A stretch of 64,000 bases of DNA from Rhizobium lusitanum (GCF_014189535.1 NZ_CP050307.1:1116001-1180000); one strand, 5' to 3'. Shown: positions 27,732 through 37,288, numbered from the stretch's first letter. Numbers and translations are program-made. The notes: generated by a model from the letters alone, not told the origin.

Positions 27732-28723
27732 TGAGCATCCAACCGCTGCTCAAGATCGAGAACCTGGTCAAGCATTTCCATGTCCGGCTCGGCGCCTTCG
27801 GCGAACGGGCGGCGACCGTCTATGCGCTCGACAATGTCAACCTGGAGATCATGGAGGGCGAAACGCTGAGCCTCGTCGGCGAGTCCGGCTGCGGCAAGTC
27901 GACCACCGGCTTCACCATCCTCAACCTCTACAAGGCAACCAGCGGCCGGGTCATCTACAAGGGGCAGGATCTTGCAACCCTCGGCGAGAAGCAGATGCGG
28001 CCGTTTCGCCGCGATCTGCAAATCGTTTTCCAGGATCCCTATTCGACGCTCAACCCACGCATGACGGCTGGCGAGGCAATCGGCGAGCCGATGCTTTTCC
28101 ACAAGCTCTGCACCAAGGCCGAGCTGAAGGATAAGGTTGCGACGCTTCTGACCGATGTCGGCCTGCCGACGCGGTTTGCTCAACGTTATCCGCATGAACT
28201 TTCCGGCGGCCAGCGCCAGCGCGTCGTCATCGCCCGCGCACTCGCCTGTCAGCCGAAATTTATCGTTTGCGACGAGGCGATCTCGGCGCTCGACGTCTCG
28301 ATCCAGGCGCAGATCATCAATCTCCTGCTCGACCTGCAGGAGAAATATGGCCTGACCTATCTCTTCATCGCTCACGATCTGGCTGTCGTTCGTCACATCA
28401 GCACCCGCGTCGGTGTCATGTACCTGGGACGACTGGCGGAGCTTGCGAGCCGCGAAGAGCTCTTCGACAACCCGCTGCATCCCTATACCAGGGCGTTGCT
28501 CTCGGCAGTTCCGGAAACCGACCCGGCGCTGGAGCGCAGCCGTACCCGCCAGATCCTGCAGGGCGACGTGCCAAGCCCGCTCAACCCGCCGAGCGGCTGC
28601 CGCTTCCATACTCGCTGCCCGATTGCGATGGATGTCTGCGGCAAGACCGTCCCCGACTGGAAGGAAGCCAAGCCCGGCCATCTCGTCGCGTGTCATGCGG
28701 TCAACACGGGAGTGGATGCATGA
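27728..28723 (+). CDS. ABC transporter ATP-binding protein (DppF/OppF type)
   Basis: A 331-residue ATPase. Walker [10 protein letters not shown] is near residue 59, followed by [21 protein letters not shown], the signature [15 protein letters not shown], Walker [20 protein letters not shown] (with CDEA rather than the more common CDEP) and [12 protein letters not shown]. The cysteine extension reads [20 protein letters not shown]. It is the partner of the upstream DppD-type ATPase and overlaps the kinase gene that follows by four bases. Confidence 0.92.
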
Positions 28724-29781
28724 CGCTGAAGGTTGCGATCATAGCCGACGACTTGACCGGCGCGCTGGACACGGGCACCCCCTTTGTCGAGGCCGGTCTC
28801 TCCGTGACCGTCGCGATCGATATCGACGCGATACCGGAAGCGCTCGCAAGCCGCTCCGAAGTCGTCGTGATCAACACGGATTCGAGGGCATTGTCGGCAG
28901 AGGACGCTGTAGAGAGGGTCCGCCTTGCAGCCAACGCTCTTCTTGCCGCCGCGCCGGACATCATCCTGAAAAAGATCGACTCGCGCTTGAAGGGCCATGT
29001 GGCGGCGGAAAGTGCGGCTCTTGCGGCCGTCTTCGGTCACCGCGAAATCGTGCTTGCGCCGGCCATTCCGGATCAGCAACGCTTTACCCGAGACGGCAAG
29101 GTCGTCGGCCGGGGTGTGGATTACCCTCTGCCGATTGCCAAACTCTTCGAGGCACGCCCGGAGACGGTCCTCATCATCGATGCCGAGAGCGACGACGATC
29201 TAGACCGGCTTATGACGAAGCATGACTGGACGACGACCCTTGCCGTTGGCGCGCGTGGCATCGGCAGCGCGCTTGCCCGCCATGTCGGCCAAGGAAGCGC
29301 GGCCGGTCAGGCTTTCGTGCCGACCGGCAGGACGCTTTTTGCCTTCGGCTCCCGCGATCCGATCACGGCAACCCAGATGGCCACGCTCGAGGCTTCGGGC
29401 AGTTTGCGCGCGACAGTCGACGCACCGATGGGCCTGGTGGAGTGCGACAAGGGGCAGATGCTTCCGCTTCTGCTTCGGTGCACCGGCGACATCACCCAGG
29501 AGGCTATGGCAGTTGCCGATCGTTTTGCAAAGGGCGTGACATCGGTCATAGAGGATACCCATCCGGATATGCTGATGATGGGCGGCGGCGACACGGCTGT
29601 CGCTGTTTTCCGCGCGCTCGGAATTCGCCTTCTGACGCCGAAGGGCGAAATCGAGGCGGGCATTCCGTGGTTTGACGTCACGATGGCCAACGGCAACCGG
29701 CTCCGCTGCGCGGTGAAATCCGGAGGCTTCGGGAATTCTGATAGTTTGCTAAGACTGATTCCGCAGAATCAGGCGGCCTGA
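28720..29781 (+). CDS. DUF1537 four-carbon acid sugar kinase family protein
   Basis: A 353-residue member of the DUF1537 kinase family. The N-terminal substrate domain opens with VAIIADDLTGALDTGTPF and has ILKKIDSRLKGHVAAE, APAIPDQQRFTRDGKVVGRG. The C-terminal nucleotide domain has MMMGGGDTAVAVFRALGI and CAVKSGGFGNSDSL. Known members phosphorylate D-threonate, D-erythronate, L-threonate or related acids at the 4-position, feeding PdxA2-like dehydrogenases. It is somewhat shorter than the roughly 400-430 residues I expect. It is coupled to the transporter operon and followed by the GntR regulator. Confidence 0.88.
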   Translation: MTLKVAIIADDLTGALDTGTPFVEAGLSVTVAIDIDAIPEALASRSEVVVINTDSRALSAEDAVERVRLAANALLAAAPDIILKKIDSRLKGHVAAESAALAAVFGHREIVLAPAIPDQQRFTRDGKVVGRGVDYPLPIAKLFEARPETVLIIDAESDDDLDRLMTKHDWTTTLAVGARGIGSALARHVGQGSAAGQAFVPTGRTLFAFGSRDPITATQMATLEASGSLRATVDAPMGLVECDKGQMLPLLLRCTGDITQEAMAVADRFAKGVTSVIEDTHPDMLMMGGGDTAVAVFRALGIRLLTPKGEIEAGIPWFDVTMANGNRLRCAVKSGGFGNSDSLLRLIPQNQAA

Positions 29782-29799
29782 GACAATGCCGGCAGGAGA

Positions 29800-30570
29800 A
29801 TGAACGTGGACGAAGCAAATGGTGCATCGGCAAATGCGCAGGCGGCCCCAGTAGCCAAGCCAGAGCGCGGCAAGGCCGTGAAGCTTGTCGATCGCGTTTT
29901 CGATCAGTTGTTGGAGCGCATCCGGTCCGGAAACTATCCGCCGGATTCGCGCCTGCCGGGCGAGCATGAGCTTGCCGCGATGCTTGGCGTTTCCCGCCCC
30001 GTCATCCGCGATGCTTTGGCGCGGCTGCGCGACCAGGGCATGGTCTATGCCCGCCAGGGCGCCGGCACCTTCGTCAGCGCCCATGGATCGCCGATCGCCC
30101 AGCTTGCCTATGCCCCGGTCAAGACGATCGCCGATATCCAGCGTTGCTACGAATTCCGCCTGACAATCGAACCGGCCGCTGCCTATTTCGCGGCGAAAAG
30201 ACGCGATGATGCCGCTATCCGGAAAATTGCCGCCGCATTGGCTGATCTTCGCGAAGCGACCAGCCACCAGCTTCACCGCACGGATGCGGATTTCAATTTC
30301 CACCGGTCGGTGACGGAAGCCGCCAACAACCATTATTACACCGCCTCCATGGACGCGCTGAAAGCCCATATCGCCGTCGGCATGCATCTGCACGGATTGT
30401 CGCTGCTTGGCCCAAGGCAGGGTCTCGAGCAGGTGTTTCAGGAGCATAATGCGATCTACAAGGCGATTGCCGAAGGGCGGGCGGAAGACGCTCGGAACCT
30501 GATGCAGGCTCACCTTGAAGGCTCAAGGGACCGCCTCTTTGAAGGACGGGCGCTCGACCTGTCGTTTTAA
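29800..30570 (+). CDS. GntR-family (FadR/FCD subfamily) regulator of the acid-sugar regulon
   Basis: A 256-residue regulator. After a 25-residue Ala-rich leader the winged helix reads PPDSRLPGEHELAAMLGVSR / PVIRDALARLRDQG and ARQGAGTFVS. The FCD domain has CYEFRLTIEPAAAYFAAKR and FNFHRSVTEAANNHYY, with metal His residues, and a final EHNAIYKAIAEGRAEDA. It is last in the transporter-kinase operon and most likely represses both divergent arms, perhaps through the sites at 20669 and 22901. Confidence 0.9.
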   Translation: MNVDEANGASANAQAAPVAKPERGKAVKLVDRVFDQLLERIRSGNYPPDSRLPGEHELAAMLGVSRPVIRDALARLRDQGMVYARQGAGTFVSAHGSPIAQLAYAPVKTIADIQRCYEFRLTIEPAAAYFAAKRRDDAAIRKIAAALADLREATSHQLHRTDADFNFHRSVTEAANNHYYTASMDALKAHIAVGMHLHGLSLLGPRQGLEQVFQEHNAIYKAIAEGRAEDARNLMQAHLEGSRDRLFEGRALDLSF

Positions 30571-30643
30571 CGGCTCCAAGCCAACCGACTCTACAATCCC
30601 CTCAACCGTCCGCTTGCCTGCAAAGCCTTGTGGATATAAGAGC

Positions 30644-30661
30644 GATACGTAATAACGTATC
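30644..30661. promoter_or_regulatory. Perfect palindrome upstream of the SPFH-ATPase operon
   Basis: GATACGT-AATA-ACGTATC is a perfect palindrome with 7-base arms, 95 bases upstream of the first SPFH gene, in the expected promoter region. Its centre (GTAATAAC) matches that of the near-palindrome at 12821-12838. The form resembles Fur/Zur-family boxes, which would suit a metal ATPase operon. Assignment to a regulator is inference. Confidence 0.45.
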
Positions 30662-30756
30662 CTCTTGAGTTCGAGTGCCGATGTTCCAAACATCGCTATC
30701 GAAGCCTCTCACCCGGATCGGTCACCTAACCTCATCGCGGCGCTATCGAGGAGGGC

Positions 30757-32820
30757 ATGAAGCCTCCTTCAACCGGGCGCGAAAGAGCGCAATCGAATAC
30801 GGCCATGCAGGACACGATTTCCAAGGATACGCAGCCCCCGGACATTAAAGACCGCGCGAACTTCCAGCTTGCGGGAGTTCAAGCCCATGACCTTGCAAGC
30901 CAGGGCTTCAGCCTGTCGATTTTCGCGGCCCTGCTTCTGCTCTGCGCACTGATTGCGAACATGTTCAGCCTCAACGCGATCTGGATCGCGTTCTTCTGCA
31001 ACAACGCGGCAGCACTTATCCTGTTCGGGACGGGGCTCCGATCTGCCCATCACGTCGCGCGGTGGCGTCGAGAGCAGGCCGGCCTTGCCAGCGTGCCGCT
31101 CGGAAAGTCCATGCAATGGTTGATTGTCTTCCTGACGTCGCCATGGTCGTCGCAGGAAACGGATGAGCCGGATCGGGTAGAACGCCGGACCGGAAGTGCA
31201 TTCCTCGCGGGGCAGTCGTTGCTGTCACGCATCGGTACCCGCCCGCTCTCCGTCTTCGGCCTGGCCCTCTTTGCATGTTTGATCGTCTATGCCGGCTGGA
31301 GCCTGAAGGCGGACGACATAGAGATCGGGACGATGGCCTTTCTCATCATTGCGGTCTGTCTGGCTTTTGCCTTTCTTCTGCTGGTCACGGAGAGACGGCT
31401 TGCCGCGATCGATACTGTCGAATGGCCCGAGGCGAGAGCGATTTCACAACTGGCGCGCCTGCCCATTTTCGCACTCCTCCTGTCTTGCTTCTGCCTGTTC
31501 CTCAGCACGCGCGGGTCCGCACTGCCTATCAAGCTGCTGGCGGCGCTGGGAGGATTTGTCGCGCTGGTCGGACTTGAGTTCCTACTCCGCGCAGTCGCCT
31601 CCATGTTCCGCCCGCAAAACGACAGCCGCGAGCCGCCATTAATCGCCACAAGCCTTGTCGCGGGTGCTCTTCAGTGGCCGCCTCAGCCCTTGGTCAGCAT
31701 TCAATCGGAATTGCGGACCAAGCATGGCGTCGATCTTCGGCAGATCTGGGCTTTTTCCTTCATTCGAAAGGCCGCTCCGGCCATCATTCTCGGAACGCTC
31801 CTTCTGGGCTGGCTGTTGAGCGGCGTACGCGAAATTCCGATGACCGGCCGGGGTGTGTACGAGCGGTTCGGCAAGGCCGAAGGCATTCTGCATTCCGGCC
31901 TTCACGTTGGCCTTCCATGGCCGTTCGGCCGTGTCATCCCCATCGAGAACGGCAGCGTGCACGAGCTGGCAACCGCCGTCAGCGCGAACGATAATGGCGA
32001 ACCGCTAGCCGACGCCGAGGGGCCAGCACCGGAAAGTGCGAACCGGCTGTGGGATGCCTCGCATATCAGCGAGAAATCGCAAATCATCGCCAGTGGCACC
32101 GGCGGCGCGCAAAGCTTTCAGATCGTCAACATGGACGTGCGCTTCGTCTATCGCATCGGTCTTTCGGATGAGGCGGCGATGAAGGCGGCCTATCGGGTCG
32201 CCGATCTGCCGACCCTGATCGAAAGCACCGCGAACCGCGTATTGGTGCATGATTTCGCCAGAAGAACGCTCAACGATGTCCTGAGCGAAGGCCGGTTGTC
32301 GCTGGCAAACGATATCGCCTCGGCGGTCCAGAAGAACATGGATGAGCTGAACAGCGGTGTCGAAATCCTGGCGGTCGTCGTCGAGGCCATTCACCCGCCC
32401 GCCGGCGCAGCCAATGCCTTTCACGGGGTCCAGGCAGCGCAAATCAACGCTGAAGCGCTGGTTGCGCGCGAGCGGGGAACGGCAGCCGAGCAGACGAACG
32501 AGGCACAATTGAATGCCAGCCTCGCGCAGGACAATGCGACAGCGACGGCTAGGGAAGGCATAGCCGCTTCGCAGGTCGCAAAACTGCGCTTCCAGGCCGA
32601 GCAATCGGCCTTCCACGAGGCGGGACAGGCGTTTCTGACAGAGGAATACTTCAATCAGCTGACGATGGGATTATCCCATTCAAAGGCTCTCGTCCTCGAT
32701 CATCGCATCGGCGGAAGCATCGCTCCGACCCTCGATCTCCGGAGCATGACTTTGCCGGTCGATCCCGACACAAGTGCCGAACCTAGCACCCCATACCAAA
32801 GCGAAGAAACCGGCCCATGA
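30757..32820 (+). CDS. SPFH/band-7 protein with N-terminal polytopic membrane extension (HflK-like)
   Basis: A 687-residue membrane protein. The first 330 residues hold about six hydrophobic segments, for example FSLSIFAALLLLCALIA, PLSVFGLALFACLIVYAGW and IGTMAFLIIAVCLAFAFLLL. A seventh (APAIILGTLLLGWLLSG, near 340-356) leads into an SPFH domain starting REIPMTGRGVYERFGK with the HflK-like HVGLPWPFGRVIPI. An Ala/Glu-rich helical stretch follows (about 560-640, QINAEALVARERGTAAEQTN). Ordinary HflK has one N-terminal helix, so the extension is unusual. AGGAGGG lies only one or two bases before the ATG; a second ATG at 30805 lacks a Shine-Dalgarno. Its stop overlaps the next start (ATGA). Confidence 0.82.
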   Translation: MKPPSTGRERAQSNTAMQDTISKDTQPPDIKDRANFQLAGVQAHDLASQGFSLSIFAALLLLCALIANMFSLNAIWIAFFCNNAAALILFGTGLRSAHHVARWRREQAGLASVPLGKSMQWLIVFLTSPWSSQETDEPDRVERRTGSAFLAGQSLLSRIGTRPLSVFGLALFACLIVYAGWSLKADDIEIGTMAFLIIAVCLAFAFLLLVTERRLAAIDTVEWPEARAISQLARLPIFALLLSCFCLFLSTRGSALPIKLLAALGGFVALVGLEFLLRAVASMFRPQNDSREPPLIATSLVAGALQWPPQPLVSIQSELRTKHGVDLRQIWAFSFIRKAAPAIILGTLLLGWLLSGVREIPMTGRGVYERFGKAEGILHSGLHVGLPWPFGRVIPIENGSVHELATAVSANDNGEPLADAEGPAPESANRLWDASHISEKSQIIASGTGGAQSFQIVNMDVRFVYRIGLSDEAAMKAAYRVADLPTLIESTANRVLVHDFARRTLNDVLSEGRLSLANDIASAVQKNMDELNSGVEILAVVVEAIHPPAGAANAFHGVQAAQINAEALVARERGTAAEQTNEAQLNASLAQDNATATAREGIAASQVAKLRFQAEQSAFHEAGQAFLTEEYFNQLTMGLSHSKALVLDHRIGGSIAPTLDLRSMTLPVDPDTSAEPSTPYQSEETGP

Positions 32821-33827
32821 CTGACACGCACACCCATCCGGGCTCGGACCATCACGAGCACGATCATCATCATGATCACGGCGATGATCACAAGGAGGCA
32901 ATGCCCTTTCGGTGGTCTCGCCTGATCGTCGCGATGATCGTCGTCGCCATCATTCTGGTCGCCGCCTGTCTTGTTCAGGTGAGATCGGGGGCCGCAACCA
33001 TCATCACCAGGTTTGGCAATCCCGCGCGTGTTCTGATCGACCCCGGTCTCGCCTTCCGGCTTCCCATTCCCCTGGAAAAGACCATTGATGTGGATCTTCG
33101 CGCCAAATCGACCTCCAGCGGCCTGCAGGATGTCGGAACCAAGGATGGGTTGCGGATCATCGCGCAAGCCTATGCGATCTGGCAGGTCCCGCCCGATCCG
33201 GATGCCATCAAGCGCTTCGTGCGGTCGGTTCAGAACCAGCCGGATCAGGCAGCAGCGCAGATCCGCACCTTCCTCGGGTCGTCGCTGGAAACCACAGCCA
33301 GCAATTTCGACCTTTCGTCGCTGATCAATCCCGATCCTGACAAGCTTCGGATCGATGCGCTGGAAGAGCAGCTCAAGGCCCAGATCGCACAGCAGTTGTT
33401 CGATACCTACGGCTTGCAGGTTGTCGATGTCGGTATCGAACGCCTGACCTTGCCTTCCGTGACGCTGAACGCCACCGTCGACCGCATGCGGGCCGAGCGT
33501 GAGACCATCGCTACCGAACGTGCGGCAGTCGGCAAACGCCAGGCCGCGGAAATCCGCTCCGCAGCCGAACGTGACGCAAGAGTGCTGCAGGCGGACGCGA
33601 CCGTGAAGGCAGCAGATATAGAAGCCAAATCCCGTGTCGAAGCCGCGCAAATCTATGGAACAGCTTATAAGAGCGCGCCGGAACTTTACGAGTTGCTCCG
33701 CTCTCTCGACACGCTCGGCACCATCGTCAATTCCAACACCCGCCTTGTCCTACGCACCGATGCCGCACCTTTCCGGGCTCTGGTCGATGGTCCGCCCAGC
33801 GCCGCCCCGGCTGGCGGAGCACGCTAG
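32817..33827 (+). CDS. SPFH/band-7 protein with His-rich N-terminus (HflC-like)
   Basis: A 336-residue protein. Residues 4-27 are extremely His/Asp-rich (HHEHDHHHDHGDDH), followed by one membrane helix (LIVAMIVVAIILVAACLVQV, about 34-54). The SPFH domain follows: ATIITRFGNPARVLIDPGLAFRLPIP and RIIAQAYAIWQVPPDP. A helical segment near 220-290 (RAERETIATERAAVGKRQAA) matches the HflC C-terminal helix with its ERxxxA repeats. The His-rich segment should face the cytoplasm in the HflC topology and could bind Zn, Ni, Co or Cu. It is coupled to both neighbours. Confidence 0.85.
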   Translation: MTDTHTHPGSDHHEHDHHHDHGDDHKEAMPFRWSRLIVAMIVVAIILVAACLVQVRSGAATIITRFGNPARVLIDPGLAFRLPIPLEKTIDVDLRAKSTSSGLQDVGTKDGLRIIAQAYAIWQVPPDPDAIKRFVRSVQNQPDQAAAQIRTFLGSSLETTASNFDLSSLINPDPDKLRIDALEEQLKAQIAQQLFDTYGLQVVDVGIERLTLPSVTLNATVDRMRAERETIATERAAVGKRQAAEIRSAAERDARVLQADATVKAADIEAKSRVEAAQIYGTAYKSAPELYELLRSLDTLGTIVNSNTRLVLRTDAAPFRALVDGPPSAAPAGGAR

Positions 33828-33829
33828 AG

Positions 33830-34864
33830 ATGCGAACCGCCGGGGATAGGAATTCGACGGCGCAGCATCAGGCTATTCGTCTGGTGTCCTTGCTGCTGTC
33901 GGCGATCATGGTGCTTGCGGCCATCGGCTGGGCAACATCCAATATCCGGGAAATCGCACCACAAAATCGGGCGGTCGTCTTTCGCCTGGGCGCCTTGAAC
34001 CGGGTGCAGGAATCCGGCCTTCTGTGGGCCTTGCCCGCGCCTTTCGAAAAGGTTTTGCTTCTGCCCGACGCCGCAACGGTTCTGGAACGCCGGGTCAACG
34101 GATTGCTTCGCTCGCCGGCCGCGCAGACCGGCGGGGCCGAGATAGAAAGCGATACTCTGGCGGGATCCGGATATCTGCTGACCGCCGACGCCAGTGTCGT
34201 TCAGCTCGACATCCGCGTGTTTTATCGGGTAACCGACCCCTTCGCCTTTGCCTTGCAACAGGACCATGTTCTGCCGGCGCTCGACCGCCTCGTCACCCGC
34301 AGTGCCGTTGTGATCTGCGCTTCCCGCGATCTGGACAGCATTCTGGTCGCCCGCCCGGAGCTGGTCTCCGCCGACAGCGATATCGCCGAGCGCCGCGAAC
34401 GCTTGCGCGCCGACCTGGTGAACAGCATCAACACCAGCCTGAGCTCCTTGAAATCGAAGGGCATGGGCCTTGGGATCGAGATCGATCGCGCCGACGTTCA
34501 ATCTGCACTTCCAGCGACGGCCGTCAGCGCCTTCGATGGGGTGCTGACCGCAAGCCAGCAGGCAGAACAGGCGATCGCGTCGGCACAGAACGATGCGGAG
34601 AGGGACAGACAAGCCGCCGATCAGGAAGCCGACCGGATCGTGCAGGTGGCGGAAGCCCAATCCAGCGAACGTCTGGCAAAGGCGCGCACTGACACGGCCA
34701 CCGTCACCGGCTTTGCGAGCGCGCAAGGCTCCGATAGTGACCCCGGTCTTCTCTGGCGTCTTTACCGCGATCGCGTTGCCAAAATCCTGTCGCAGGCAGG
34801 CTCGGTGGTCACGGTCGACCCCAGGGACGATGCACGCCTCATCCTGCAGGGAGCCGACAAATGA
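33830..34864 (+). CDS. SPFH/band-7 protein, third member (HflK-like)
   Basis: A 344-residue protein with one N-terminal helix (LVSLLLSAIMVLAAIGWA, about 18-36) and an SPFH domain: IREIAPQNRAVVFRLGALNRVQESGLLWALPAPFEKV, then DASVVQLDIRVFYRVTDPFAFA. A long helix rich in Ala, Glu and Gln follows (SQQAEQAIASAQNDAERDRQ). It lies two bases after the second SPFH gene and overlaps the ATPase gene by four bases. Three different SPFH subunits in one operon suggest a hetero-oligomeric ring. Confidence 0.85.
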   Translation: MRTAGDRNSTAQHQAIRLVSLLLSAIMVLAAIGWATSNIREIAPQNRAVVFRLGALNRVQESGLLWALPAPFEKVLLLPDAATVLERRVNGLLRSPAAQTGGAEIESDTLAGSGYLLTADASVVQLDIRVFYRVTDPFAFALQQDHVLPALDRLVTRSAVVICASRDLDSILVARPELVSADSDIAERRERLRADLVNSINTSLSSLKSKGMGLGIEIDRADVQSALPATAVSAFDGVLTASQQAEQAIASAQNDAERDRQAADQEADRIVQVAEAQSSERLAKARTDTATVTGFASAQGSDSDPGLLWRLYRDRVAKILSQAGSVVTVDPRDDARLILQGADK

Positions 34865-36810
34865 GTGTCGCGGCCGATCATTCCCACGGCTCCCATGGCC
34901 ACGCGCATCATCACGGCCATGTGCTCAGTGCCGGCCTGCTGACCGCCAACGAAAAGCAGGCGGCGGCCGTTCAGCTCACGCTCGCCATGATCGCCTTGAG
35001 CTTGCTCGCGCTCGGCATTGCCTGGCGCTGGCTTGCGCCGGATGAAGAGGGTGTCAGCCAGCTTCTGCTGGCGGCGGCCTCGCTGATCGTCGCGGTTCCG
35101 GTCATCCGGTCCGGTTGGCATAGCCTGCGCCATCCAAGCCTGCATGGCATCACCGATCAATTGATCGCGCTTGCAATGTTAGCCGCCTGGGCGACGGGCG
35201 ATCTCCTGACCGCCGCCCTCCTCCCGATCATCATGATATTCGGCCATGTGCTGGAAGAGCGCAGCGTCATCGGTTCGAAAGAAGCGATGGAGGCGCTGGC
35301 GCGTTTGACCCATAGCCACGCACGGCTGATCACACCGGACGGCACGACGCGTGAAGTCGACAATGCCGCGCTGAAGCCAGGCGACCGGGTGGAGGTCAGA
35401 GCGGGAGACCGCATCCCGGCCGACGGTCGCGTCAGGGAGGGACAGGCAAGCCTCGACACCGCGCCGATCACCGGCGAGTCCGTGCCCCTCGAGGTCACCG
35501 CCGGCATGGAGGTCTTCGGCGGCGCGATCAATCTGGACGGCCGCCTCGAAATCGAGGTGACCCGAACCGGCGAAGATTCGACGCTCGGAAAGGTCATCGC
35601 GCTGATGCAGCGCGCGGAAAATTCAAAACCGCCGATCACCCGGCTCTTAGAGCGCTACGCCCAGCAGTATCTGGGCTTCGTACTGACGATCGCGGCCATT
35701 GCCTGGTTCCTCACCTACAATGACCAGATCATGCTGGCGATCCTGGTCGCGGCCTGCCCCTGCGCCTTGGTTCTGTCTGCGCCGGCAACGGCAATTGCCG
35801 GTATCGCGGTCGCAGCGCGCCACGGCATTCTCATCCGCAGCTCGGCATTTCTCGAAGAACTGGCCGATCTGACCTCGCTGGTCATCGACAAGACCGGCAC
35901 CCTCACCTTTGGCCGGCTTCGGCTGCAGGAGATCAGGCTGACGGGCAATACGGACCGGGAAACCGCTCTGACCTTGGCAGCCTCTCTGGGTGTCGCCAGC
36001 AGCCACCCGGTCAGCCGGGCGCTGGCCACGCTCGTCGCCCATGACGCTTACCATACGCTGGCAAACGTCCGCGAACTTCAAGGACTGGGCGTCGTTGCGG
36101 GTACGGCAAAGGGCGAAGTCGCCCTCGGGCGTCCTGAATTGTTTGAACGCCTGTCCGTCACCATTCCCTCGGTTCCCACCCATGATGGACCGCTAGCAGG
36201 CCTTTCCATCGGCGGAGACTTCGTCGCCTGGCTTCTCCTGTCGGACATGATCAAGCCGGAAGCGGCGGTTGCGATGACGGAGTTGCGGGCGCTCGGGCTC
36301 AATCGACAGCTTCTGCTGACCGGCGACCGTCAATCGGTCGCACATGCCCTGGCGCGAGAGATCGGCATAACCGATGTCGCGGCTGAGGCCCTGCCCGCCG
36401 ACAAGCTGAAACGCGTGCTGAGCGAGACGAAGAACGGTTTCAAACCTCTGGTCGTCGGCGACGGGATTAACGACTCGCTCGCCCTCAAGGCGGGAGCCGT
36501 CGGGATTGCCATGGGTGCTGGCGGCGCCGATATCGCGCTCGCCTCCTCGGACATCATCCTGATCGGCAGCGATCTGCGGCGGCTCGGCACATGCATCCGC
36601 CTCAGCAGGCTTTGCCGCCGGACATTGAAGGCCAACGTCATCATCGGCCTCGGCTGGACCGTGGCGATCGTCGCTTTGGCGGGTTTCGGTTTCCTCGGAG
36701 CGGCGGGAGCCGTTGTCGCCGCCCTCCTTCACAATTTCAGCACCCTGCTGGTGCTGGCGAATGCCGGGCGGCTGATGCGATATGACGAGCCGCTTGCTGC
36801 TCAATTATGA
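34861..36810 (+). CDS. P1B-type heavy-metal-translocating ATPase with His-rich N-terminus
   Basis: A 649-residue P-type ATPase. The N-terminus has HSHGSHGHAHHHGH in place of an HMA domain. Core motifs: TGES phosphatase loop in TAPITGESVP, the transmembrane CPC in AACPCALVLSAPAT (near 299), phosphorylation site DKTGTLT (Asp near 343), the P1B-specific HP in SSHPVSRAL (near 382) and GDGINDSLAL. In the last helices, where Zn/Cd pumps have an acidic DxG, this protein reads LLHNFSTLLVLANAGRL, so the ion is uncertain. The gene is last in a four-gene coupled operon with three SPFH proteins. Export of Zn, Co, Ni or Cu is possible. Confidence 0.88.
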   Translation: MSVAADHSHGSHGHAHHHGHVLSAGLLTANEKQAAAVQLTLAMIALSLLALGIAWRWLAPDEEGVSQLLLAAASLIVAVPVIRSGWHSLRHPSLHGITDQLIALAMLAAWATGDLLTAALLPIIMIFGHVLEERSVIGSKEAMEALARLTHSHARLITPDGTTREVDNAALKPGDRVEVRAGDRIPADGRVREGQASLDTAPITGESVPLEVTAGMEVFGGAINLDGRLEIEVTRTGEDSTLGKVIALMQRAENSKPPITRLLERYAQQYLGFVLTIAAIAWFLTYNDQIMLAILVAACPCALVLSAPATAIAGIAVAARHGILIRSSAFLEELADLTSLVIDKTGTLTFGRLRLQEIRLTGNTDRETALTLAASLGVASSHPVSRALATLVAHDAYHTLANVRELQGLGVVAGTAKGEVALGRPELFERLSVTIPSVPTHDGPLAGLSIGGDFVAWLLLSDMIKPEAAVAMTELRALGLNRQLLLTGDRQSVAHALAREIGITDVAAEALPADKLKRVLSETKNGFKPLVVGDGINDSLALKAGAVGIAMGAGGADIALASSDIILIGSDLRRLGTCIRLSRLCRRTLKANVIIGLGWTVAIVALAGFGFLGAAGAVVAALLHNFSTLLVLANAGRLMRYDEPLAAQL

Positions 36811-37288
36811 GCTGGCTATTCCGAGCCGTCATCCGCAGCGGGCGTGTCTCCGTTCAGGTTTCCAAGATGCATTCCGTGCGGCTATGGCGCTCCATGTCCC
36901 CTTCCAGCCGCGCGCTCCTCAAGCGTCCTGTGCCATTAAGTTACATCAGACCAATACAGTTAATCCAGAAAACGAAACTCGTATCCGCAAAACGCGCCAA
37001 TATTTTCTTTGAATTTCTTTGTAGACAACATCGAAGCCTTATTGCGGAATGCCGAGGGCCTTTCTCCACCCCTTGCTTTCGCGCATCGCCTATAGGCACG
37101 GCCCAAATATCCACCTTTTCGAGAGAGAGGCTCCGGACCGGCTTCCAAACAATCCGTTTACCCATATTCCAATTGAATATGCGTCCGCGGGCGCCATTTA
37201 CGCCGCATTTACAAAGGCACTCTAGGCAAGAGGGGCATCACCGAACCCTATCGCCATTGACGGGCCCTTCCGGCATATGAGGCAAGGC
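36811..37288. other. Gene-free stretch between the ATPase operon and an AraC gene
   Basis: No convincing coding sequence is present. An open frame starts inside the ATPase stop (ATGA at 36807), but its codon content and product (Arg/Ser-rich, no domain) look random. I saw no strong terminator hairpin. The promoter of the AraC gene at 37289 should lie in the AT-richer part (about 37000-37200). Confidence 0.5.

Noticed and set aside
36807..37280. Possible 157-residue protein starting in the ATPase stop codon
   Set aside because: Although ATGA coupling looks attractive, the product has no domain, signal or biased composition, and codon use does not resemble the operon.
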